A DNA stretch of 7,359 nucleotides from Bacteroidota bacterium (GTDB lineage: Bacteria; Bacteroidota; Bacteroidia; Chitinophagales; Chitinophagaceae). Position 1 is the first letter of the stretch. Every line of letters starts with the position of its first letter. A program made the position numbers and the translations under genes. Shown here in pieces: positions 1-5,345 of the stretch. The stretch spans positions 1 through 7,359 of the forward strand of contig CANFLP010000087.1 in the NCBI GenBank assembly GCA_947447835.1, read 5' to 3'. The notes beneath the pieces were generated by a model that was not told where the DNA came from, did not search any database, and saw only the letters and a program-made list of their open reading frames with translations.

Positions 1-296
1 CGGTAAGTTATGGCCTTAGCTTTTTATTGGGCACAAAGCACGGTATTGGCAATTGTATTGTAATGAATCATTTAGAAGAATATTATCCAGCTGGTGTGAA
101 AGAGTTTAAATACATGGTAGAGAAAAACAACATTGAAATTCCTACTGGTATTTGTGCTGATTTAACCGAAGAGCAATTTGATGCTATGATAAATGTATCA
201 TTGGGCATGAAGCCATTATGGGAAAATGCATTAGGAAAAGATTGGGAAAGCATTATGACGCGTGAAAAATTACGCGCGCTTTATGGAAAGTTATAG
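1..296 (+). CDS. kdnB: Iron-containing alcohol dehydrogenase, KdnB-like (Kdo 8-oxidase), 3' end only
   Basis: This is the last 97 codons of a gene that begins left of the window; the frame is open from base 3 and stops with TAG. The visible segment reads SYGLSFLLGTKHGIGNCIV. The His-Gly of TKHG matches the last metal-ligand histidine of the iron-type (group III) alcohol dehydrogenases. The C-terminal tail (YYPAGVKEFKYMVEKNN, then REKLRALYGKL) resembles, from memory, the KdnB subgroup. KdnB oxidises C8 of Kdo so that the aminotransferase KdnA can make 8-amino-Kdo, a sugar of the LPS core. The TTG at 27 lies inside the conserved domain, so it is not the start. A strong terminator follows about 46 bases downstream, so this is the last gene of its transcript. 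The Fe-ADH family is secure; the KdnB assignment is probable, since the NAD-binding half and most metal ligands are outside the window. Confidence 0.72.
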   Translation, partial: VSYGLSFLLGTKHGIGNCIVMNHLEEYYPAGVKEFKYMVEKNNIEIPTGICADLTEEQFDAMINVSLGMKPLWENALGKDWESIMTREKLRALYGKL

Positions 297-342
297 ATTT
301 AAATTTTACAATTTTTCAACGCTAAAAATAGTAAAACAAAAT

Positions 343-375
343 AAAAAGGCCTCGCATTTCTGTGAGGCCTTTTTT
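343..375 (+). terminator. Intrinsic terminator after the kdnB-like gene, probably bidirectional
   Basis: An 11-bp perfect stem (AAAAAGGCCTC at 343-353 with GAGGCCTTTTT at 364-374) ends in a run of six T. The stem can extend inward by a G-T pair and a C-G pair, leaving a 6-base loop. The A run on the other side becomes a T run on the - strand, so it could also stop leftward transcripts from the NifU-type gene 180 bases away. Confidence 0.9.
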
Positions 376-430
376 GTATTTCTATCCCATCTTTAATCCT
401 TTATAGAATTTAAATAAACTAGCATAAGCA

Positions 431-474
431 GTTCGTAAATATAGATGTTCAAAATTTTGAAAAAATTTATGAAC
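431..474. repeat. Nested inverted repeat in the convergent gap
   Basis: Outer arms GTTCGTAAAT (431-440) and ATTTATGAAC (465-474) pair over 10 bp with a single G-T wobble. Between them lies a perfect 14-base palindrome, TTCAAAATTTTGAA (448-461). No T run follows and no reading frame of useful size covers it. It is too AT-rich to be a standard terminator. Its function is not apparent; it could be a degenerate repeat element or simply AT-rich spacer. Confidence 0.5.
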
Positions 475-504
475 GATAAGGTTAAGTAGTAAAAATCATA
501 AGAG

Positions 505-554
505 GGATTTTATATATTTTCTTTTATTTAAAAAATAAGAAAATATATAAAACC
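505..554 (-). terminator. Long AT-rich hairpin directly after the NifU-type stop codon
   Basis: A perfect 16-bp inverted repeat (508-523 with 537-552, left arm TTTTATATATTTTCTT) has a loop that can itself add an ATTT/AAAT pairing. A GG/CC pair at the base skips A507 and involves the last base of the NifU-type stop codon. On the - strand it starts one base after that stop, so it probably marks the 3' end of that mRNA. The stem contains almost no G-C pairs and no clear U tract follows, so it may stabilise the transcript end rather than terminate well; the GC-rich hairpin at 343-374 could serve as backup. Confidence 0.5.
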
Positions 555-1153
555 TACTCTGCTTCTGCGACTACTTCTTTAACCTCAGGTATCATACGCT
601 TCATCATACCTTCGATACCCGCTTTTAGAGTCACCATACTTGAAGGGCAACCGCTACAAGACCCTTGCAACATAAGGTTTACAATACCGTCGTTATAACT
701 TTTAAATTGAATAGCACCACCATCCATTTCAACAGCAGGCTTTACATAATTTTCTAATAATTCTTTAACACGCTTTACCACATCATCATCATCTGCATGC
801 ACGGTGTTGGTTGCTTCTTGTTTTATTTTAGCAACTTCCTCTTCGTTTACTACCATTCCACCAGCTTCCAAATATTCTTTTAAGAATGTTTTGATAGTAG
901 GGATTACATCCTGCCAATCATCTGTCTCGGCACTTTTGGTAAGGGTGATAAAGTTGCTTGCTATAAAAACACTTTTAATAAAAGGGAAGCTAAATAATTC
1001 TTTTGCTAATGGTGAAGGACCAGCAAGGCTTTCTTCTGCAACATCAATGCTTTTTCCAGGATACAATAGTTTGTTGGCAACAAACTTCATGGTTTCTGGA
1101 TTCGGAGTCATTTCCGTGTAGATACTTACAATAGTGTTTCCTGTTGTGATCAT
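554..1153 (-). CDS. NifU/Nfu-type iron-sulfur cluster carrier protein, 199 aa
   Basis: This protein is predicted to carry Fe-S clusters in the cytoplasm and deliver them to target apoproteins. Residues about 11-100 form an Nfu N-terminal domain, with the marker TPNPETMKF near residue 16, then SPLAKELF and IKSVFIASNFITLTK, close to mitochondrial NFU1. A short acidic stretch (DADDDD, about 120-124) links it to a NifU C-terminal domain (about 125-195). That domain contains GSCSGCPSS, whose Cys166 and Cys169 form the CxxC that holds a cluster at a dimer interface. I start at ATG 1153, giving 199 aa. The longer frame could begin at TTG 1180, but that TTG is the end of a promoter-like TATTTTTG box and the extra residues lie outside the domain. 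There is no isc or suf gene next to it; it appears to be a single-gene unit, separated from the upstream helicase gene by 125 bases. Confidence 0.92.
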   Translation of the reverse strand: MITTGNTIVSIYTEMTPNPETMKFVANKLLYPGKSIDVAEESLAGPSPLAKELFSFPFIKSVFIASNFITLTKSAETDDWQDVIPTIKTFLKEYLEAGGMVVNEEEVAKIKQEATNTVHADDDDVVKRVKELLENYVKPAVEMDGGAIQFKSYNDGIVNLMLQGSCSGCPSSMVTLKAGIEGMMKRMIPEVKEVVAEAE

Positions 1154-1177
1154 AAAATAGCTTTTAGTACTTGAGTA

Positions 1178-1185
1178 CAAAAATA
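1178..1185 (-). promoter_or_regulatory. Candidate -7 promoter box of the NifU-type gene
   Basis: The - strand reads TATTTTTG, a full match to the Bacteroidota -7 consensus TAnnTTTG. It sits 24 bases before the ATG at 1153 and predicts a 5' leader of about 15-20 bases. No TTTG or TTG lies at the usual 17-23 base distance upstream; that position holds an inverted repeat instead (1197-1221). Confidence 0.45.
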
Positions 1186-1196
1186 ATCAAAATAGA

Positions 1197-1221
1197 TAGG
1201 CCCTAGGACTATGCTAGCCTA
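1197..1221. repeat. Imperfect inverted repeat upstream of the NifU-type gene, possible operator
   Basis: The order is TAGG, cc, CTAG, 7 bases, CTAG, CCTA, which is an inverted repeat with a 2-base insertion in one arm. The two CTAG cores start 11 bp apart, close to one helical turn. It overlaps the place where the -33 box of the NifU-type promoter should be. A regulator binding site is an inference; no known operator is recognised. Confidence 0.35.
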
Positions 1222-1232
1222 ACTTGCCTTTA

Positions 1233-1251
1233 TTTTTCCGATATCGAAAAA
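1233..1251. repeat. Palindromic sequence between the helicase stop and the NifU-type promoter
   Basis: TTTTT, one unpaired C (1238), CGATATCG, AAAAA: a near-perfect palindrome about 28 bases past the helicase stop codon on the - strand. As RNA it would form a 7-bp stem with one bulge, but no U run follows on the - strand, so it is at best a weak terminator of the helicase gene. Confidence 0.3.
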
Positions 1252-1278
1252 GGATAGGGATCTGTGCAATGCTTTTTA

Positions 1279-3636
1279 CTAAGGAATGATGCTTAGTTTG
1301 GCATAATTCAACATGATCTTCTTTTCACCATTAGTGTCGAATAGGATTAGTGCAATTGGGTTGTGTGCCGAGCCCTCAATTTCCTTAATTACTCCAAAAC
1401 CAAATTTTTGATGCTCTACTTTCATACCTGCCTCAAGCGCCGAAGGGTCAGCTGCAACAAAATTTACCGACGGAATATGATTTTTATTTAAAGTACTAGG
1501 TGGTACAACAGGCATATAACTAGGCTTGTTATTAGCATTACTTGTATCCGCGGCCTTGTTATAAGTTGGTTTATTAGGTCTTTGTTCCTGCCAGCCCTTA
1601 GTGTTTCCACCATGCATGCGATCGTAAGCACTGCCCCAACCACTGCTTTGGTTGCGGGCGCCACCACCAGCGCTTGATTTATCTAGTTGATCTTCTGGCA
1701 TTTCATCAATAAATCTACTAGGGTCATTTTGAACCAACTGACCAAACCTATATCTTGAATTAGCATAGCTTAACCAAAGATGTTTCTTAGCCCTAGTAAC
1801 CGCTACATAAAACAATCTTCTTTCTTCCTCTAATTCCTCTCTTGTGTTTATACTCATTCCACTGGGGAATAATGTTTCTTCTAAACCAACTACAAATACG
1901 CAATCAAACTCCAAACCTTTTGCAGCATGCACCGTCATTAATTTTACCGTGTCTTCGTTTTCAGAGCTATTATCTGCATCGGTGATTAATGTAATTTGTT
2001 GTAAGTAAGAGCCTAAACTTTTATCTCCTAGTTCGCCATCGTCGTTACTAGGACTTTCGGTCCACTCTTTAATAGAGTTTAATAATTCCTGTACGTTTTC
2101 ATAACGTGCTAAACCCTCTGTGCTTTTATCATTAAATAATTCCTTAACAATATTTGTGTGTTTCCCCACTTGTACCGCAACATCCGATGCGTTATGTTTT
2201 GTCAATTGATTTTGAAAATATTTTATCATGGTCACAAACTCTTCGATAGCAGTAAGTGTACCCGCTTTAAATCCAAAACCTTTTGCTTTTTCTAATACTT
2301 CAAAAAAGGTAATATTATTTTCACCAGCTAGGACTAAACATTTTTCAACAGTGGTTTTTCCAATACCCCTAACTGGATAATTAATAATTCTTTTTAAAGC
2401 TTCTTCATCTTTTTGATTTGCAATTAAACGTAGATAAGCTATAAAATCTTTTACTTCCTTTCTTTGATAGAAGCTAAGCCCACCATATATCTTATAAGCA
2501 ATACCCATGCGTCTTAAGCTTTCCTCAAAAGATCTACTTTGTGCATTGGTACGATATAAAATGGCGAAGTCCTTATTATAAAAATGATTTCTTAGTTTAT
2601 TTTCTTGAATGGCGTCGGCAACAAATTTCCCTTCTTCGTTGTCGGTCATGGTGCGCACCAATTTAATTTTATCACCTTCGGCATTATCAGTCCATAATTC
2701 TTTTGGAATTTGTCCCTTGTTATTTTTTATAACATGATTAGCAACTTCGATGATAGATTTACTACTACGATAGTTTTGTTCCAACTTTACCAATTTTACG
2801 TCGTCGTAGTCTTTTTGAAACTGTAAAATATTTTCAATCGTGGCACCACGGAAACTATAAATACTTTGTGCATCATCACCCACCACACATAAATTTTCGT
2901 GAACAGCAGCAAGTAGTTTTGCAATTTGATACTGTACCGGATTGGTATCCTGATACTCATCAATTAATATGTATTTAAACTTGTGTTGGTATTTGTGTAA
3001 TACTTCAGGAAAGTCACGCAATAGTTCATGCATCTTGTAAAGTAAATCGTCAAAGTCCATTGCGCCACTTTTAAAACAACGAGCTACATAGCTTGCGTAA
3101 ATTTCTGCAATCTGTGGACGGTTTGACCTTGCATCTTCCTGCTTTAAAAAATTATCCATTGCATATTCTGCAGGTCCTACTAATGCATTCTTAGCACCAG
3201 ATATTCTATTTAAAACAATATTGGGTTTATATAATTTGTCATCCAAGCCCATATCATTAATAACCTGCTTTAAAACCGACTTAGAATCGTCGGAATCATA
3301 GATAGTAAAGCTTTGAGGGTATCCTAGTTTAGCAGCCTCGGCACGAAGTATACGTGCAAACACACTATGGAATGTGCCAATATATAAATTTCTTGCTTCT
3401 GTATTGCCAAGCGCTTTTTCGACACGCTCTTTCATTTCGGCAGCGGCTTTATTGGTAAAAGTTAATGCGAGAATATTAAAAGAGTCAACACCACTAAACA
3501 TTAAATGTGCAATGCGCGAAGTTAATACCTTGGTTTTACCGCTACCCGCACCGGCAATAATCATTAAGGGTCCATTAAGATGTAAAACCGCTTCCTTTTG
3601 TCTTTCGTTAAGTCCGTTTAAATACGCTTGTTGCAT
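1279..3636 (-). CDS. uvrD: UvrD/PcrA-type ATP-dependent DNA helicase, 785 aa
   Basis: A superfamily 1A 3'-5' helicase expected to act in nucleotide excision repair, replication restart and clearing of stalled RNA polymerase or RecA filaments. All core motifs are present and intact: Q motif around Gln13, Walker A AGAGSGKT (28-35), motif Ia LTFTNKAAAEM (58-68), Walker B IDEYQD (225-230), motif III GDDAQSIYSFRG (253-264), motif IV EQNYRSS (286-292), motif V MTVHAAKGLEFD (567-578) and motif VI RLFYVAVTRAK (607-617). A Gly/Asn/Ser-rich linker (about 645-730) leads to a C-terminal PcrA/UvrD Tudor-like domain (about 733-785, GMKVEHQKFGFGVIKEIEG), which in PcrA contacts RNA polymerase. The length is typical. 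The ATG at 3636 gives the normal N-terminus just before the Q motif. The gene is monocistronic by position: a terminator lies upstream and 125 bases separate it from the NifU-type gene. PcrA and UvrD cannot be distinguished from sequence alone here. Confidence 0.97.
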   Translation of the reverse strand: MQQAYLNGLNERQKEAVLHLNGPLMIIAGAGSGKTKVLTSRIAHLMFSGVDSFNILALTFTNKAAAEMKERVEKALGNTEARNLYIGTFHSVFARILRAEAAKLGYPQSFTIYDSDDSKSVLKQVINDMGLDDKLYKPNIVLNRISGAKNALVGPAEYAMDNFLKQEDARSNRPQIAEIYASYVARCFKSGAMDFDDLLYKMHELLRDFPEVLHKYQHKFKYILIDEYQDTNPVQYQIAKLLAAVHENLCVVGDDAQSIYSFRGATIENILQFQKDYDDVKLVKLEQNYRSSKSIIEVANHVIKNNKGQIPKELWTDNAEGDKIKLVRTMTDNEEGKFVADAIQENKLRNHFYNKDFAILYRTNAQSRSFEESLRRMGIAYKIYGGLSFYQRKEVKDFIAYLRLIANQKDEEALKRIINYPVRGIGKTTVEKCLVLAGENNITFFEVLEKAKGFGFKAGTLTAIEEFVTMIKYFQNQLTKHNASDVAVQVGKHTNIVKELFNDKSTEGLARYENVQELLNSIKEWTESPSNDDGELGDKSLGSYLQQITLITDADNSSENEDTVKLMTVHAAKGLEFDCVFVVGLEETLFPSGMSINTREELEEERRLFYVAVTRAKKHLWLSYANSRYRFGQLVQNDPSRFIDEMPEDQLDKSSAGGGARNQSSGWGSAYDRMHGGNTKGWQEQRPNKPTYNKAADTSNANNKPSYMPVVPPSTLNKNHIPSVNFVAADPSALEAGMKVEHQKFGFGVIKEIEGSAHNPIALILFDTNGEKKIMLNYAKLSIIP

Positions 3637-3679
3637 TGGGCGAAGATAGTTACAAGTTGCTTCATTTTATGAAATGGTG

Positions 3680-3710
3680 GAAAACTAAAATCACAAAAAA
3701 GCCCTTCAAA
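3680..3710 (-). promoter_or_regulatory. Weak promoter candidate for the helicase gene
   Basis: On the - strand, TTTG (3707-3710), exactly 19 bases, then TAGTTTTC (3680-3687), one mismatch from TAnnTTTG. The predicted leader would be about 37 bases. The -33 part lies inside the hairpin that terminates the lipoprotein gene, so the match may be chance. A helicase promoter must nevertheless lie somewhere in 3637-3700 if that terminator works. Confidence 0.3.
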
Positions 3711-3725
3711 TTTGAAGGGCTTTTT
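3695..3725 (-). terminator. Intrinsic terminator of the OmpA-type lipoprotein gene
   Basis: A perfect palindrome centred between 3710 and 3711: GCCCTTC (3701-3707), AAATTT as loop, GAAGGGC (3714-3720), flanked by A6 on the left and T5 on the right. On the - strand the hairpin is followed by six T, about 50 bases past the lipoprotein stop codon. It isolates the helicase gene from lipoprotein transcription. Confidence 0.9.
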
Positions 3726-3745
3726 CTTAAAAACAAATAGTTGAA

Positions 3746-3768
3746 AAACGCGTCAATAAATGACGGTT
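3746..3768 (-). terminator. First, weaker terminator of the lipoprotein gene
   Basis: On the - strand the stem CGTCA-TTTAT-TGACG (3751-3765) is followed by CG and five T, beginning 10 bases after the stop codon. Three more pairs (AAC with GTT) can form around one bulged C. Together with the stronger hairpin at 3695-3725 this makes a tandem terminator. Confidence 0.5.
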
Positions 3769-3775
3769 ATTGGAA

Positions 3776-4666
3776 CTACTTCTTTTCTAATAATTTAAAG
3801 AATTGATCTAATTGAGGTAAGATCACGATTCTTGTACGTCTGTTTTTAGCTCTGTTATCAGCAGAATTGTTTTCAGCAACTGGAACATATTCAGCTCTAC
3901 CTGCAGCTGTCATACGTTTAGGATCTAAACCATAAGTTTCTTGTAAAATACGAACCACAGTAGTAGCACGCTTTACAGATAAATCCCAGTTGTCTTCAAT
4001 TGAACTGCTAGATCCAATAAGTTGTTTTGAATCTGTATGACCTTCAACCATAAATTCAATTTGAGGTTGAGCTGCTAATACTTTAGCTACTTTACCTAAA
4101 ACCACTTTTGCTTTATCTGTTACATTAAAGCTTCCGCTCTTGAATAATAATTTATCAGAAATGTCAACATAAACAACTCCTTTATCAACTTTAACATTGA
4201 TATCACCATCACTCAAATCACCAATTGCGCCTTTCAAATTCATCACCAAATTCATGTTGATAGAATCTTTACGCGCCATTGAACTTTGTAAGCCTTGGAT
4301 ATAATTATCTTTTGCACCAATATTGTCCAAAGATTTTTTAATACTTTCAGCTTGAGCGCCAGTAACAACTGACATATCTTTTAATTGATTTAATACAACA
4401 TTGTTGTTTGCTTTTAAGAAATCAACTTGTTTGTTTAAATCATCAATAGTAGACTGTAAAGATTTTGTTTTATCAGTAGCCTTGTCAGCCTCTGATTTGC
4501 TTTTTTGTAAAGCATCTTCCGCATCACGGTATTTTCCTTGTAACTCTGCATATGCACCATTTAATTGGGCAACCTTTGCTTCGCTTTCTTGTAATTTTTT
4601 AGGACTTACACAAGAATAAGCACCAATACTTACAACTGCAAGCGCTAAAAAAATTTTACTTTTCAT
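3776..4666 (-). CDS. OmpA-family lipoprotein with coiled coil, 296 aa
   Basis: A predicted lipoprotein that tethers the outer membrane to peptidoglycan. Residues 1-18 are a signal peptide (MKSKIFLALAVVSIGAYS) followed by Cys19 as the likely lipidation site; the lipobox AYSC is non-canonical but acceptable for Bacteroidota. Residues about 22-118 are rich in Lys, Glu, Gln, Ala and Leu with heptad-like spacing, indicating a coiled coil. Residues about 165-285 form an OmpA C-terminal domain: VEGHTDS (207-213), NWDLSVKRATTVVRIL (226-241, the NxxLSxxRAxxVxxxL pattern) and NRAKNRRTRIVI (271-282), which contribute peptidoglycan-binding residues. There is no OmpA beta-barrel. The ATG at 4666 gives the signal peptide directly. 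The gene stands alone, with its own consensus promoter and double terminator, suggesting strong, independent expression. Its exact role is unknown; it could help build or anchor another envelope complex. Confidence 0.93.
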   Translation of the reverse strand: MKSKIFLALAVVSIGAYSCVSPKKLQESEAKVAQLNGAYAELQGKYRDAEDALQKSKSEADKATDKTKSLQSTIDDLNKQVDFLKANNNVVLNQLKDMSVVTGAQAESIKKSLDNIGAKDNYIQGLQSSMARKDSINMNLVMNLKGAIGDLSDGDINVKVDKGVVYVDISDKLLFKSGSFNVTDKAKVVLGKVAKVLAAQPQIEFMVEGHTDSKQLIGSSSSIEDNWDLSVKRATTVVRILQETYGLDPKRMTAAGRAEYVPVAENNSADNRAKNRRTRIVILPQLDQFFKLLEKK

Positions 4667-4698
4667 ACTGTTTCTTTTTTATTTTAAATGAATAAAAG

Positions 4699-4711
4699 TA
4701 GCCAATGGCTA
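4699..4711. promoter_or_regulatory. Palindrome at the predicted transcription start of the lipoprotein gene
   Basis: TAGCCAATGGCTA has two perfect 6-base arms around one central base. It begins 3 bases downstream of the -7 box, so it covers the predicted start site and first transcribed bases. This is where a repressor would block initiation, but the loop is too short for the full stem to form in RNA. No known operator is recognised. Confidence 0.4.
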
Positions 4712-4714
4712 AAA

Positions 4715-4745
4715 CAAAAATACTAATATCAAACAGCGCCACAAA
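4715..4745 (-). promoter_or_regulatory. Consensus Bacteroidota promoter of the lipoprotein gene
   Basis: On the - strand, TTTG (4742-4745), 19 bases, then TATTTTTG (4715-4722): an exact match to the primary sigma-factor promoter TTTG-N19-TAnnTTTG of Bacteroidota. Transcription should begin near 4708-4710, giving a leader of about 43 bases. The last 14 bases before the ATG are A-rich (AAAAAAGAAACAGT), with no Shine-Dalgarno sequence, as is common in highly expressed genes of this phylum. Confidence 0.75.
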
Positions 4746-4769
4746 ACAAATATTTTAAAAGTCCTTTGT

Positions 4770-5333
4770 TTAACCTTCAATGTCCTCCGTAATGCTATAA
4801 GCGGGTATAAAACCCTCCATTCCCTTAAAGAAAGCTACTATTTTTTGCTTGTCGGCCATTTCGTTATCACTTGTATAAAAGGGTGTTCCTATTACAACCC
4901 TTTTGGTGCCCACATCCATTCCTATCATGACAATGGGAATGTGTGCATTTTTCGCAATATGATAGAATCCTGTTTTGAGTCTTTCTACTTTTTTCCTAGT
5001 TCCTTCGGGAGAAAGCGCAATATGAAAGCTTTCTTTGCTATTATATAGGCTAACAACCTGGTCAACCTGATTGGAGTGTTTGGACCTTTCTACGGGAAAA
5101 CCACCCAAATAACGTAAAATAACGCCCAAAATGCCCCAAAAAAGCTCTTTTTTGCCTAAAAAATGAACAAATTCAATATGTAATTTTTTTCTAATAGCTA
5201 ATCCGAGAAAAAAGTCTAAATAATGTGTATGGGGTGCAACAACTAGGATTGATTTCTTTAATGCATAGGGATATTGACCTTGAATTTTCCAGCCACGTAT
5301 TGTAAATATCCACCAAGCTAATAAGGATTGCAT
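4770..5333 (-). CDS. Small PlsC-type lysophospholipid acyltransferase, 187 aa
   Basis: A member of the glycerolipid acyltransferase family that transfers an acyl chain to a lysophosphatidate-like or other lipid acceptor at the inner membrane. The catalytic HxxxxD is His35-Asp40 in APHTHYLDFF, motif II is FPVER (79-83), motif III is EGTR (110-113) and motif IV is IPIVMIG (132-138). An N-terminal hydrophobic stretch (LLAWWIFTI) and the GILGVILRYLGG segment suggest membrane association. At 187 aa it is shorter than the usual PlsC of about 240 aa and lacks the first transmembrane region, so it may not be the main phosphatidate-making enzyme. The start codon lies 12 bases after the mnmH stop, so it is probably co-transcribed. 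No clear terminator separates it from the lipoprotein promoter. The acceptor substrate cannot be predicted. Confidence 0.88.
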   Translation of the reverse strand: MQSLLAWWIFTIRGWKIQGQYPYALKKSILVVAPHTHYLDFFLGLAIRKKLHIEFVHFLGKKELFWGILGVILRYLGGFPVERSKHSNQVDQVVSLYNSKESFHIALSPEGTRKKVERLKTGFYHIAKNAHIPIVMIGMDVGTKRVVIGTPFYTSDNEMADKQKIVAFFKGMEGFIPAYSITEDIEG

Positions 5334-5345
5334 AAAATTGATTTT

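Noticed and set aside
27..296. TTG at 27 as the start of a small independent protein
   Set aside because: The frame stays open to the window edge, and the codons before it (SYGLSFL) continue the dehydrogenase motif.
445..486. Tiny + strand frame starting at ATG 445 in the convergent gap
   Set aside because: It has thirteen or fourteen lysine- and phenylalanine-rich codons within an AT-rich inverted repeat and no ribosome-binding or promoter context.
297..553. Insertion sequence or MITE remnant
   Set aside because: There are inverted repeats but no paired terminal repeats with target duplication and no transposase fragment; only a genome-wide copy search could revive the idea.
804..1121. 105-codon + strand frame inside the NifU-type gene
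   Set aside because: It is antisense to a conserved gene, and its protein has no recognisable domain.
1154..1180. Upstream extension of the NifU-type protein to a TTG start at 1180
   Set aside because: The TTG is the end of a TATTTTTG promoter box, the nine extra residues lie outside the Nfu domain, and an ATG at 1153 fits the family length.
3374..3649. 91-codon + strand frame at the start of the helicase gene
   Set aside because: It is the complement of the conserved Walker A and motif Ia region and has no features of its own.
4741..4772. Weak AAACAAA/TTTGTTT hairpin as a terminator of the acyltransferase operon
   Set aside because: It has only one G-C pair and a long loop, and it overlaps the -33 box of the lipoprotein promoter; not convincing as a terminator.
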